Of a stretch of DNA of 64,000 bases, positions 25,333 to 35,346 are shown piece after piece. Location of the stretch: positions 2,914,001 to 2,978,000 of the forward strand of contig NZ_AP022603.1 in assembly GCF_010726955.1 (NCBI RefSeq), written 5' to 3'. A program made the translations under genes and the position numbers. Position 1 is the stretch's first letter. Each line of letters starts with the position of its first letter. The notes beneath the pieces are model-generated. The model did not search any database and was not told the DNA's origin. It worked only from the letters and a program-made list of their open reading frames with translations. The stretch comes from Mycolicibacterium fallax. Lineage in GTDB: Bacteria > Actinomycetota > Actinomycetes > Mycobacteriales > Mycobacteriaceae.

Positions 25333-25454
25333 CGCTGAAGTATCTCGCGCGGCCGGGCCGTGCGGGCGCGGAAATTTTCGCGGTGCGCCGCGGGGTGCGG
25401 GGTCGATACTGGATCGATGGGCAGCGTCATGACCGAGCGCGGGATCCGGTAGCG

Positions 25455-26627
25455 GTGACGGCCCGGGTGTTGCGGGGGATCGCGGTCGCCGCGGTGGTGG
25501 TGATGCTGGCGGCCTGTCAGCCGTCCTCGGGCACCCCGGCGGAAACCACCCCGGCATCGGCTGCCGCGCCGGATCAGTCCGCAGTGTTCTTCCCGGGGCC
25601 GGCGGACTCCTACGGGGTCACAGTGGACCAGACCGATCGCGAGCACCTGGCGCAGTTGTATGCGCTGCGCCAGATCGACCCGTGCGGCTTCATCGCGGCC
25701 GAGGCTTTCCCCGACCGCACTCAGCCGGCGCTGCACGGCGACTACAGCTACACCTACAACTCGGTGCCTGCGCTGGTGATCCGCGCTGATCGACGGCGCA
25801 CTCTTGGCGGCAACGCGTGCGCGGTCGCGTTCCCGGACAGCAAGACCGGGCTGCTGCTGACCGTGTATCCGGGCGACCCCGGCGGTTACACCGGCCCGGC
25901 GCCGTTCACCCCCGATCCCGAGCACCCGGGGGTGACCAAGACCACCAGCTGGGGCAAGTGCACGTACCGGGTGCGGCTGCCGCTGACCGCGATGGCCGGG
26001 GCGCCGGCCTCGATGCAGGATCCGATGCTGCAGCTGGCCCCGATGACCGACGGCCGCTGGGACCTGGGGGACACCACCCGCTGCGACCTGGCCGGGGCGC
26101 TGGCCGGCGATGCCGCCGCACAGGTCCGCGACAGCGGCATCCCGGTGCTGGCCGAGCAGAACTCGGTCGCCGCGCGGTATCTGAGCAGCGACCCGTGCGC
26201 GGCCGCGGCGGAGCTGTCCGCTCGGGAATTCGCCTGGTCCGACCCGAAGCCGCAGTCGCAGTGGCCCACCACCTGGCGGCACCCCGGTACCTGCGAGCTG
26301 CGACTCAGCGGGCAGGGTGGCGCGGTCATCCGGCGCGGCTTGGGGGCCTGGCCGCAGCTGGCCGACGGCGTCGTCGACCCCGCCACCGGGGAGCGGGCGG
26401 TCCGCCGCGAGCATGACGGGGTCACCGTGTTCGGCTTCCCCGGCGACGACGGCTGCGGCTCGTTCGCCCTGGCGAAGGCGGCCGACGCGCTGCCGGTGGT
26501 CGACGTCGGATCCGGCGCCCCGGGACTGTCCGCACCGACCCCGATCGTCGTGGTCGAGGTGTTCGGCCGCTGCAGCGATCGGATCGCCGACAGCGCGGTG
26601 GCAGCGATCAAGCGCGGGACCCGATAG
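25455..26627 (+). CDS. DUF3558-like mycobacterial lipoprotein
   Basis: 390 residues from GTG. The signal peptide ends in a lipobox, VVVMLAAC (Cys at about 21), so the protein should be lipid-anchored outside the membrane. The mature part contains two DUF3558-like repeats, each starting with DPCGFIAAEAF or DPCAAAAELSA. These hold paired cysteines (DPC...GNAC; TTRC; GTCEL; DGCGSF; FGRCS) that probably form disulfides. Function is unknown. Reading frames further upstream (from 25383) are not supported by the signal peptide. Confidence 0.8.
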   Translation: MTARVLRGIAVAAVVVMLAACQPSSGTPAETTPASAAAPDQSAVFFPGPADSYGVTVDQTDREHLAQLYALRQIDPCGFIAAEAFPDRTQPALHGDYSYTYNSVPALVIRADRRRTLGGNACAVAFPDSKTGLLLTVYPGDPGGYTGPAPFTPDPEHPGVTKTTSWGKCTYRVRLPLTAMAGAPASMQDPMLQLAPMTDGRWDLGDTTRCDLAGALAGDAAAQVRDSGIPVLAEQNSVAARYLSSDPCAAAAELSAREFAWSDPKPQSQWPTTWRHPGTCELRLSGQGGAVIRRGLGAWPQLADGVVDPATGERAVRREHDGVTVFGFPGDDGCGSFALAKAADALPVVDVGSGAPGLSAPTPIVVVEVFGRCSDRIADSAVAAIKRGTR

Positions 26628-26970
26628 CGGGCCGCGGATTCCGGTGCTGGGGTACCAACGCCGCGGCGGTGAAAACGTTGAACTCAGCTGACGTCCGGCA
26701 CCGAATCGGGTGGGCGCGCGCCCGCCGCCGGCAGGGGAGTCCGAACCAGAGACCGCCTTGGCGCGGCTGTTGCGCCGACGGCCTGCACAGATGTCCGCTG
26801 GGGCGGCCGCCAGATGGATTATCCACTTGGCACCCCTGATTTCACCCCAGTTGTGCAGGCCGGTGGGGGTGACCGGTGCGGCCGGGCCGCCCGGGCGGTG
26901 ACCGCGCCGGCACCGCGGCACCCGCAACGCCCCTCCCCACCGAACTTCGCCGCGGATTAGGCTCAGGGGC
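26628..26970. other. Intergenic region with degenerate palindromic repeat
   Basis: No gene is supported. The region contains a decayed copy of the palindromic element at 26782-26859 (own entry) and the start region of the acyltransferase gene. The remainder is GC-rich with no clear signals. Confidence 0.5.
26782..26859. repeat. Degenerate copy of the 73-bp palindromic element
   Basis: The right arm (26822-26859) reads TCCACTTGGCACCCCTGATT then TCACCCCAGTTGTGCAGG. This matches the arm of the intact palindrome at 63399-63471 with few changes. The centre TGGAT-T-ATCCA and the outer eight bases CCTGCACA/TGTGCAGG still pair, but the middle of the left arm has diverged. Confidence 0.75.
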
Positions 26971-27744
26971 GTGGAACCCGTATACGGCAGCGCGATCCGT
27001 CTGGCCCGGTTGATCTGGCGAGTGCAGGGCCTGAAATTCACCGTCACCGGCGTGGAGAACGTGCCGAAGACCGGCGGCGCGGTCATCGCCATCAATCACA
27101 CCAGCTACTTCGACTTCACCTTCGCCGGGCTGCCGGTCTACCTGCAGGGCGAGGGCCGGCTGATCCGGTTCATGGCCAAGCAGGAGGTCTTCGACCACAA
27201 GATCACCGGGCCGATCATGCGCAAGCTGCGGCACATCCCGGTGGACCGGGCCTCCGGCGCGGAGTCGTTCGCCGAGGCCTGCCAGCGGCTGCGCGAGGGT
27301 GAGCTCGTCGGGGTGTACCCGGAGGCGACGATCAGCCGCAGCTTCGAGCTCAAGGAGTTCAAGTCGGGCGCCGCCCGGATGGCGGTGGAGGCCAACGTGC
27401 CGATCGTGCCGACCATCGTGTGGGGCGCCCAGCGGATCTGGACCAAGGACCACCCGAAGAAGATGTGGCGGCCGAAGGTGCCGATCTCGGTGGCGGTCGG
27501 TGAGCCCATCCAGCCGACCCTGCCCGCCCCGGAACTGACCGCCCTGCTGCACTCGCGCATGCAGCACATGCTCGAGCAGGTGCAGGACTCCTACGGACAC
27601 CCGCCGGGCGAGTACTGGGTGCCCCGCCGGCTCGGCGGCAGCGCGCCGACGATGGCCGAGGCGGCGCAGCTGGACGCCGACGAGCTCGCCGCCCGCGCCG
27701 CGGCGCGGGCCCAGCGGGCCGCGGAACACCCCAAGGACCAGTAG
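26971..27744 (+). CDS. PlsC-family 1-acylglycerol-3-phosphate acyltransferase-like (Rv3814c-Rv3816c type)
   Basis: 257 residues from GTG. Catalytic motif HxxxxD is NHTSYFDF; the substrate-binding block is VGVYPEATISRSFELKEFKSGAARMA, where PEAT replaces the more common PEGT. A charged C-terminal tail of about 50 residues (Ala/Arg/Glu-rich helix) follows. The family transfers fatty acyl chains to lysophospholipids or related acceptors at the membrane. Mtb carries three such genes in a row at this place; only one is here. The HAD phosphatase gene follows after 8 bp, probably in one transcript, so a lipid-phosphate pathway is conceivable. Confidence 0.85.
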   Translation: MEPVYGSAIRLARLIWRVQGLKFTVTGVENVPKTGGAVIAINHTSYFDFTFAGLPVYLQGEGRLIRFMAKQEVFDHKITGPIMRKLRHIPVDRASGAESFAEACQRLREGELVGVYPEATISRSFELKEFKSGAARMAVEANVPIVPTIVWGAQRIWTKDHPKKMWRPKVPISVAVGEPIQPTLPAPELTALLHSRMQHMLEQVQDSYGHPPGEYWVPRRLGGSAPTMAEAAQLDADELAARAAARAQRAAEHPKDQ

Positions 27745-27752
27745 CTTTCGGG

Positions 27753-28592
27753 ATGGAACCGAATTTCCGCGAGCCGCAGACCGCGCCCCTGCTGATCGCG
27801 ACCGATGTGGACGGCACGCTGCTCGACGACGACGAGCGGGTCAGCGACCGCACCCGGGCGGTGCTCGGCGCGGCGATGGCCGACGGCACCCGGTTCGTGC
27901 TGGCCACCGGCCGGCCGCCGCGCTGGATCGCGCCCGTCGTCGACGACCTGGGCTTCGCGCCGATGGCGGTCTGCGCCAACGGCGCGGTGATCTACGACCC
28001 GGCCGCCGACCGGGTGCTGTCGGTGCGCACCCTGTCGGTCGAGCAGCTGGTCGAGCTCGCCGAGATCGCCGCCGCGGTGATGCCGGGGGCCGGGCTGGCG
28101 GTGGAGCGGATCGGCAGCGGGGCGCACGATGCCGTCACCCCGCAGTTCGTCAGCTCGCCGGGCTACCAGCACGCCTGGCTGAACCCGGACAACACCGAGG
28201 TGTCGCTGACCGACCTGCTGTCCGCGCCGGCCATCAAGCTGCTGATCCGCCGGGCCGGGGTGAGCAGCGCCGCGATGGCCCGGCAGCTGGCCCCGCACGT
28301 CGACGGCCAGGGCGATCTGACCTACAGCACCGACAACGGCCTGATCGAGGTCGTCCCGGCCGGCATCAGCAAGGCGACCGGGATCGCCGAGATCGCCGCG
28401 CCGCACGGCATCGGCGCCGAGGAGATCGTGTCGTTCGGGGACATGCCCAACGACATCCCGATGCTGACCTGGGCCGGGCACGGGGTGGCGATGGGCAACG
28501 CGCACCCGGAGGTGATGGGCGTCGCCGACGAGGTGACCGCGCGCAACTCCGAGGACGGGCTGGCGCGGGTGCTGGAGCGCTGGTGGGGCTGA
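27753..28592 (+). CDS. HAD-superfamily (Cof-type) hydrolase, Rv3813c-like
   Basis: 279 residues. HAD motif I is ATDVDGTLLDDD, motif II FVLATGRPP, motif III a Lys in the GISKATGI region, and motif IV FGDMPNDIPML. A type IIB cap lies between motifs II and III. Such enzymes dephosphorylate sugar phosphates, nucleotides or flavin precursors; the substrate is not predictable. It has the same order as Mtb Rv3813c next to the acyltransferases. The PE_PGRS62 gene that follows in Mtb is missing, and the next gene is convergent 9 bp away. Confidence 0.9.
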   Translation: MEPNFREPQTAPLLIATDVDGTLLDDDERVSDRTRAVLGAAMADGTRFVLATGRPPRWIAPVVDDLGFAPMAVCANGAVIYDPAADRVLSVRTLSVEQLVELAEIAAAVMPGAGLAVERIGSGAHDAVTPQFVSSPGYQHAWLNPDNTEVSLTDLLSAPAIKLLIRRAGVSSAAMARQLAPHVDGQGDLTYSTDNGLIEVVPAGISKATGIAEIAAPHGIGAEEIVSFGDMPNDIPMLTWAGHGVAMGNAHPEVMGVADEVTARNSEDGLARVLERWWG

Positions 28593-28601
28593 CCCCGGCG
28601 G

Positions 28602-30212
28602 TCAGCCGACGCTGATCGGGCTGAAGCGTTCCAGCTGCACCGGCGGCCCGCTGTCGGCGGGCGGCGGCAGCAGCACGGCGACCGCGTCGCTGACCCGGGT
28701 GACCTGGCCGGTCTCCCGGTCGAAGTTCAGCGTGCCGTGCTGGAAGTTCTGCACCACCCAGAGCGGCTCCTGGATCTCGGCGCTGGTCGGCAGGCCGAGC
28801 AGCCCGCGTTCGAAGCCGAGCGAGGCCCAGGCGGCGTAGATGGCGCCGGTCAGCGGCTGGGCGCCGGTGGCCGGGGACCAGTAGACGGCGCCGCGCTCGA
28901 AGGTGGCGTAGCGGGCGTCGCCCGCGGCCGCCGATTCCGGTGAGGTGGGCACGCCGAGTGGGCCGGCCGCCCCGCCGGAGGCCAGCCAGCGGGCCCCGAT
29001 GGCGCCCTCGCGCAGCCGCTCCTCCAGCGTCGGCGGCGCAGGCGGCACATTGAACCGGGCCGCGATGTCGCGGATCTCGTCCATCCGCCCGTAGCCGGCC
29101 ACGCCCGGGCATTCGGTGATGCCGACGTCGCGGTGGGCGAAGATGGTCGGCAGGGTGGGGGTGGCCCCGGCCGGATAGAACGTGTACGAGCCGCCGGCCG
29201 AGGTCAGCGCGACGGTGCCGTGGGGGTCGACGTGCGCCAGCGCCAGCCGCCAGCCGATCAGCCGGCCGGTGTTGCGCAGCTGGATGTCGGTGGGCGGGAC
29301 GGTCTCGAAGTCGCCGAGCATGGCCACGCCCCAGGTGTCCCGGTTGAAGCCGCCGGTGTGGGAGCCCTCGACCGGGCGGTCCAGGCCGCCGGCCCGGCCC
29401 TCGAAGACCTGGCCGTACTTGTCGACCAGCGCGTTGTAGGCCATGTCGCACCAGCCCAGCGTCTGGGTGTGGTACGCGTAGATCGACTGCATGATCGCCA
29501 CCGAGTCCTGCGGCGAGTAGTCGTTGCTGCCGGCGGTGTGGTGCACGACGGCGGCCTTGACGCCGGCGTCGTAGGCCGGCGGCCCGCAGGCCCGCAGCCG
29601 CTCGTCGGCGCCCCACTGCGCGCGGGTGATGACCTGCGGCGCCTGGCCGGGCAGGATCGCCGCGGCCGGCGGGGAGAACGCGCCGTCGGCGGGCGCCTGC
29701 GGCGGGGTGATCAGGATGGCGTTGAGGTTGCCGATCGGCTCGTCGACGTTGACCGGGCGGTAGCCCAGGTCGGTGTCGGCCCGCGGCCGGGCGGGCGGGC
29801 TGACCGGCGCGCCGGCCGGTCGGGAGACCTTGATCTGCACCGCGGTGGTGCGCCCGACGAAGACCGCGTCGGTGCCGCGCGGGCCGTCGCGGTTGGCGTC
29901 GCTGCCGTTGGATTCCAGCGCGTCGGCCTGGTACCAGGGGCCCCAGCCGCCGTCGTCGCGGCGGGCCCGGACCTGTGCGGTGGTGCCGGTGAGGTCGTCG
30001 CCGGTCAGCGCGACGACGGAGAACGGCTGCTGCTGGGAGACCTCCCGGACGGTGGTGCCGCCGCCGACGCCGGCCAGCGGCTTGGTCACGACGGTGGCGT
30101 CCAGCGCGCGGGGGGCGGGGCGGTCGGTGGGCAGTCCGTTGATCGCCCACGGCACCAGCACGGCCGTCGCCGCCAGGGCAGAGAACAGCAATCGCGGTGC
30201 GCGGGACGACAC
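28602..30212 (-). CDS. ami3: Secreted N-acetylmuramoyl-L-alanine amidase Ami3 with LGFP repeats
   Basis: 536 residues, as Mtb Rv3811. A signal peptide or anchor is at the N-terminus (LLFSALAATAVLVPWAI). A long linker leads to a PGRP/amidase_2 domain at about 200-385, with zinc ligands in VVHHTAGSNDY, FAHRDVGITECPG (His and Cys) and the Tyr-containing MAYNALVDKYGQVFEGRAGG. C-terminal LGFP repeats follow (GPLGVPTSPE, RGLLGLPTSAE), which bind the mycolyl wall. It would cleave the bond between muramic acid and L-alanine in peptidoglycan during wall remodelling. It is separated from the upstream erp gene by a terminator hairpin. Confidence 0.9.
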   Translation of the reverse strand: MSSRAPRLLFSALAATAVLVPWAINGLPTDRPAPRALDATVVTKPLAGVGGGTTVREVSQQQPFSVVALTGDDLTGTTAQVRARRDDGGWGPWYQADALESNGSDANRDGPRGTDAVFVGRTTAVQIKVSRPAGAPVSPPARPRADTDLGYRPVNVDEPIGNLNAILITPPQAPADGAFSPPAAAILPGQAPQVITRAQWGADERLRACGPPAYDAGVKAAVVHHTAGSNDYSPQDSVAIMQSIYAYHTQTLGWCDMAYNALVDKYGQVFEGRAGGLDRPVEGSHTGGFNRDTWGVAMLGDFETVPPTDIQLRNTGRLIGWRLALAHVDPHGTVALTSAGGSYTFYPAGATPTLPTIFAHRDVGITECPGVAGYGRMDEIRDIAARFNVPPAPPTLEERLREGAIGARWLASGGAAGPLGVPTSPESAAAGDARYATFERGAVYWSPATGAQPLTGAIYAAWASLGFERGLLGLPTSAEIQEPLWVVQNFQHGTLNFDRETGQVTRVSDAVAVLLPPPADSGPPVQLERFSPISVG

Positions 30213-30279
30213 CAGGCAGATGTTACGGATGTGCTAGATGATGACGCTGTTACGACACGGTATTAATGAGGACTATGTG

Positions 30280-30331
30280 AACAAGTAACGGAACCGCAGG
30301 GGAGCCAGCCGCCCTGCGGTTCCGTCTTGTT
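30280..30331 (-). terminator. Hairpin terminator downstream of erp
   Basis: ACGGAACCGCAGGG (30288-30301) pairs perfectly with 30312-30325 around a 10-nt loop, and AACAAG (30280-30285) pairs with CTTGTT (30326-30331) beyond a small bulge. It begins 15 nt after the erp stop on the minus strand and would separate erp from ami3. Confidence 0.8.
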
Positions 30332-30346
30332 ACAGGTCTGTCCGGA

Positions 30347-31387
30347 TCAGCCGATCGCTGCGGGTGCGACCGCGGCCGCGACCGGGGCGACCGCTGCCGC
30401 GGCCTCGGCGGCCGGGGCAACGGCGGCCGGAGCCGCCGCGGCGGCCGGGCCCGCGCTCTTGATGGCGCCCATGATGGTCGGCATCAGCACGCCCTTGAGC
30501 AGGTCGACGGCCTGGCCCGCACCCAGCGAGTTGGCCGCGCTGCTCAGATCGCTGATCAGCCCGGGCTTGCTGGCCGGCATGCCGGTGCCCAGTCCGCCCA
30601 GCCCGCCCAGCGACGGATCGCCGAGGATCGGGTAGGTGTCGGCGCCCAGCCCGATCGGCGCGGCGATCGGCTGCTCGCCGGGCAGCCCGATCGGGTTGCC
30701 GACGCCCAGCGGGCTGGTCAGGTCGGTGGTGCCCAGCCCGATCGGCGCGGTGCCGCCGGGGGTCAGCGCCGGGTTGGCCAGGTCGCCCACGCCCGGGACG
30801 GTCAGGCCGGCGGTCGGCCCGCCCGGGGTGGTCAGGCCGGCCGCGTCGGTCAGCCCGGGCACGGTCGCCGCCGCGGTGCCCGCGGGATCGGTCAGGGCCG
30901 GGCTGACCAGCCCCGGGGTGGTCAGGTCGGTCACCGACGGGGTCGCCAGGCCCGGAGTGGCCAGGCCGGGCGCGGTGGCCCCCGGCGTGGTCAGGCCGGG
31001 GCTGGTCAGGCCCGGCGAGGTCAGGCCCGGGCTGGTGAGGCCGGGGCTGGTCAGACCGGGCGAGGTCAGGCCCGGGCTGGTGAGGCCGGGGCTGGCCAGG
31101 CCGGGGGTGGTCAGGCCGGTCAGCGGCTGTGCGCCGGCGGGGTTCACTCCGGTCGGCAGCGGCGGCATGTTGATGCCGAACTGCGACAGGCCCGAGCTCA
31201 GCGCGGACAGCAGTTCATTGGGCAGGTCGGTGATGACGGCGGCCTGGGTGAACTCGCGGTGCTGCGGTGCCGGCTGGGAGTCGGCGACAAGTTCGGCGGC
31301 CGCGACGGCGGCAAAAGGACTTGCGACGGCCAGGGCGGCGACTGCGCTCATGGCCCTCGAGAGCTTGCGTCGGCGACGGTTCGGCAC
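30347..31387 (-). CDS. erp: Exported repetitive protein Erp (PirG)
   Basis: 346 residues from the GTG that gives MPNRRRRKLSRAMSAVAALA, almost identical to the start of Mtb Erp (Rv3810). A signal sequence is followed by a conserved segment (HREFTQAAVITDLPNELLSAL and LSQFGIN). A central block of PGLTS-type five-residue repeats spans about 94-150 with relaxed copies to about 240. The C-terminal part holds YPILGDPSLG and LLKGVLMPTIM. An Ala/Pro tail ends the protein. Erp is a surface-exposed protein needed for normal growth and virulence in Mtb. The repeat number differs between species. It is divergent from glf across 219 bp. Confidence 0.95.
   Translation of the reverse strand: MPNRRRRKLSRAMSAVAALAVASPFAAVAAAELVADSQPAPQHREFTQAAVITDLPNELLSALSSGLSQFGINMPPLPTGVNPAGAQPLTGLTTPGLASPGLTSPGLTSPGLTSPGLTSPGLTSPGLTSPGLTTPGATAPGLATPGLATPSVTDLTTPGLVSPALTDPAGTAAATVPGLTDAAGLTTPGGPTAGLTVPGVGDLANPALTPGGTAPIGLGTTDLTSPLGVGNPIGLPGEQPIAAPIGLGADTYPILGDPSLGGLGGLGTGMPASKPGLISDLSSAANSLGAGQAVDLLKGVLMPTIMGAIKSAGPAAAAAPAAVAPAAEAAAAVAPVAAAVAPAAIG
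30938..31108 (-). repeat. Tandem PGLTS-coding repeats in erp
   Basis: 15-bp units encode P-G-L-T/A-S/T, with at least six consecutive perfect PGLTS at the amino-acid level, flanked by PGLAS, PGLTT, PGATA and PGLAT variants. Such in-frame repeats vary between mycobacterial species. Confidence 0.9.
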
Positions 31388-31600
31388 GGAAGTCTCCTCA
31401 ATTCGGTTGCGTATCCCGGCGGCGTCAGGTTCGACATCCGGGGACACTGTCGGCGAGATCGATGTTACGAGTGGGATTGGTGTGAATAGAGTGGCGAGAC
31501 CGGATCGTGAGGGAATCGCGACACAGGGATGTCCGAAGGGTTATCGAGCCGAGTCACGGGCGCGGTGGGACGGCCCCCGCGCGGCGGTCGGATACCCTGA

Positions 31601-32812
<1,212 letters not shown>

Positions 32813-32822
32813 GCAGCCGACG

Positions 32823-34754
32823 ATGAGCGACGTACCCTCCGGCCCGATCGGCCCCGGCCAGTCCAAGGCCGTCAGCCTGCTGTCCCGGGTGATCCTGCCG
32901 CGGCCGGGTGAGCCGCTGGACGTACGCAAGCTCTACATCACCGAGGCCGACACCAACTCCCGCCGGGCGCACGCCCCGACCCGCACCTCGCTGGACATCG
33001 GCGGGGAGGCCGAGGTGTCCTTCGCCACCTACTTCAACGCGTTCCCAGCCAGCTACTGGCGGCGCTGGTCGATCCTGGACGCCGTGGTGCTGCGGATCGA
33101 GCTGACCGGCGCGGCCCGCGTCGACGTCTACCGGTCCAAGGCCACCGGCGCCCGGATCAGCGTCGCCGGCGCGCCCGCGGTCAGCGAGAGCGACGACAAG
33201 CCCGCGGTGGTGGAGTTCGAGATCAGCCTGGCGCCGTTCGAGGACGGCGGCTGGATCTGGTTCGACATCACCACCGACACCGCCGCCGTGCTGCACAGCG
33301 CCGGCTGGTACGCGCCGGTCGAGGCGCCCGGCCGCGCCGACATCGCCGTCGGCATCCCGACCTTCAACCGGCCGGCCGACTGCGTCAGCGCGCTGGCCGC
33401 GCTGACCTCCGACCCGCTGGTCGACGCCGCGATCGGCGCCGTCATCGTCTCCGACCAGGGCGACCGCAAGGCCAAGGACCACCCGGACTTCGACGCCGCG
33501 GCGGCCCGGCTCGGGGACCGGCTGAGCATCCACAACCAGCCCAACCTGGGCGGCTCCGGCGGCTACAGCCGGGTGATGTACGAGGCGCTCAAGCACACCG
33601 ACTGCGAACAGATCCTGTTCATGGACGACGACATCCGCATCGAGCCGGACTCGATCCTGCGGGCGCTGGCGCTCAACCGGTTCGCCAAGTCCCCGACGCT
33701 GATCGGCGGCCAGATGCTCAACCTGCAGGAGCCCAGCCACCTGCACGTGATGGGCGAGGTGGTCAACCGGGCCAACTTCATGTGGACCAACGCGCCGTTC
33801 ACCGCCTACGACCACGACTTCGCCAGGTACCCGCTCGACGACGTCGAGGAGGCCGACAGTCAGCTGCTGCACCGGCGCATCGACGTCGACTACAACGGCT
33901 GGTGGATGTGCATGATCCCGCGGTCCGTCGCCGAGGAGCTCGGTCAGCCGCTGCCGCTGTTCATCAAGTGGGACGACGCCGACTACGGGCTGCGGGCGGC
34001 CGAACACGGCTACCCGACGGTCACCATGCCGGGCACCGCGATCTGGCACATGGCCTGGAGCGACAAGGACGACGCCATCGACTGGCAGGCCTACTTCCAC
34101 CTGCGCAACCGGCTGGTGGTCGCCGCCATGCACTGGGACGGCGAGGTCAAGGGCCTGGTCGTCAGCCACCTCAAGGCCACCATCAAGCATCTGATGTGCC
34201 TGGAGTACTCCACCGTCGCGATCCAGAACCGGGCCATCGACGACTTCCTGGCCGGCCCCGAGCACATCTTCTCCATCCTGGAGTCGGCGCTGCCGGAGGT
34301 GCACCGGATGCGCAAGGCCTTCCCGGACGCGGTGGTGCTGCCCGGTGCGACCGAGTTGCCCGCCCCGTCGGGACGGGTCCGGGTGCACAAGCCGCCGGTG
34401 GCGCCGCCGATGATCCTGCTGCGGCTGGCCCAGGGCCTGGTGCACCAGTTCCGCCGCGCCGACCCGGCCCACCACCAGCGGCCGCAGCTCAACGTCCCCA
34501 CCCAGGACGCCCGTTGGTTCCTGCTGTGCAAGGTCGACGGGGTCACGGTGACCACCGCCGACGGCCGCGGCGTGGTGTACCGCCAGCGCGACCGGGCCAA
34601 GGCCGCCGGGCTGCTGCGGGCCTCGCTGCGCCGCCAGCTGAAGCTGGCCCGTAAGTTCGACACCATGCGGCGGATCTACCGTGAGGCGCTGCCGGAGCTG
34701 TCCAGCAAACAGAAATGGGAAACCGTGCTGCTCGAGGCGGACGTCGATGCCTGA
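32823..34754 (+). CDS. glfT2: Galactofuranosyltransferase GlfT2
   Basis: 643 residues (Mtb 637). An N-terminal beta-barrel region precedes a GT2 domain: FMDDDIRIEPDS, metal-binding D268-D270, and WDDADYGLRAAEHGY holding the catalytic acid, with HMAWSDKDDAIDW after it. LLSRVILPRPGEPLDVRKLY at the N-terminus matches the Mtb protein. It polymerises galactofuranose from UDP-Galf with alternating beta-(1-5) and beta-(1-6) linkages. The start is the ATG 10 bp after the glf stop; an ATG at 32799 inside glf is less likely. The downstream PAP2 gene overlaps its end by 8 bp. Confidence 0.96.
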   Translation: MSDVPSGPIGPGQSKAVSLLSRVILPRPGEPLDVRKLYITEADTNSRRAHAPTRTSLDIGGEAEVSFATYFNAFPASYWRRWSILDAVVLRIELTGAARVDVYRSKATGARISVAGAPAVSESDDKPAVVEFEISLAPFEDGGWIWFDITTDTAAVLHSAGWYAPVEAPGRADIAVGIPTFNRPADCVSALAALTSDPLVDAAIGAVIVSDQGDRKAKDHPDFDAAAARLGDRLSIHNQPNLGGSGGYSRVMYEALKHTDCEQILFMDDDIRIEPDSILRALALNRFAKSPTLIGGQMLNLQEPSHLHVMGEVVNRANFMWTNAPFTAYDHDFARYPLDDVEEADSQLLHRRIDVDYNGWWMCMIPRSVAEELGQPLPLFIKWDDADYGLRAAEHGYPTVTMPGTAIWHMAWSDKDDAIDWQAYFHLRNRLVVAAMHWDGEVKGLVVSHLKATIKHLMCLEYSTVAIQNRAIDDFLAGPEHIFSILESALPEVHRMRKAFPDAVVLPGATELPAPSGRVRVHKPPVAPPMILLRLAQGLVHQFRRADPAHHQRPQLNVPTQDARWFLLCKVDGVTVTTADGRGVVYRQRDRAKAAGLLRASLRRQLKLARKFDTMRRIYREALPELSSKQKWETVLLEADVDA

Positions 34755-35346
34755 GGACACCGGGTTGCCCGACGGCGCCCGGCCCGACGCCGCCCGGCCC
34801 GATAACACCGACTGGCCCGGTGACCCCGACGCGCCCGCGCCGGAGGAGACCGCGCTGATCCTGGTGCAGGCCGGGCTGGCCGGACGCCCCGGCGTGCTGC
34901 CCGCCGCCCGCGGCCTGTCGCACCTCGGCGAGCACAGCCTGGGCTGGCTGATCATCGGCGCGCTGGCCGCGGTCATCGTCCCGGCCCGCCGCCGGGAGTG
35001 GCTGACGATGGTGGTCGGCACCTTCGCCGCGCACGCCGCGGCGGTGCTGATCAAGCGGGTGGTCCGCCGTCGCCGGCCCGATCACCCGGCGATCGCGGTC
35101 AACGTCGGCACCCCGAGCAAGCTGAGCTTCCCGTCCGCGCACGCCACCTCCACGACGGCGGCCGCGCTGCTGGCCGCCCGGGCCAGCGGCTCCCGGCTGC
35201 CCTGGCTGGTGGTCCCGCCGATGCTGCTGTCCCGGCTGGTGCTGGGCGTGCATTACCCCAGCGATGTGGCGGCCGGAGCCGTGGTCGGCGCCGCCGTCGC
35301 GGCCACCACCGCCGGCATCGCCGACCGATTGGAGCGTGCCGCATGA
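34747..35346 (+). CDS. PAP2-family phosphatase, decaprenylphosphoryl-5-phosphoribose phosphatase candidate
   Basis: 199 residues with a disordered acidic/Pro-rich N-terminus of about 35. PAP2 signature motifs are all present: KRVVRRRRPDHP, PSAHATS and SRLVLGVHYPSDVAAG. Hydrophobic helices surround them. In Mtb the matching gene (Rv3807c) is linked to dephosphorylating decaprenylphosphoryl-5-phosphoribose made by UbiA, before DprE1/DprE2 epimerisation. Its position between glfT2 and ubiA, with overlaps on both sides, supports that role. Confidence 0.9.
   Translation: MPEDTGLPDGARPDAARPDNTDWPGDPDAPAPEETALILVQAGLAGRPGVLPAARGLSHLGEHSLGWLIIGALAAVIVPARRREWLTMVVGTFAAHAAAVLIKRVVRRRRPDHPAIAVNVGTPSKLSFPSAHATSTTAAALLAARASGSRLPWLVVPPMLLSRLVLGVHYPSDVAAGAVVGAAVAATTAGIADRLERAA

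Noticed and set aside
25417..25452. 11-codon leader peptide before the DUF3558-like lipoprotein gene
   Set aside because: ATG at 25417 to TAG at 25450-25452 is short, has no runs of regulatory codons and no attenuator hairpin; likely chance.
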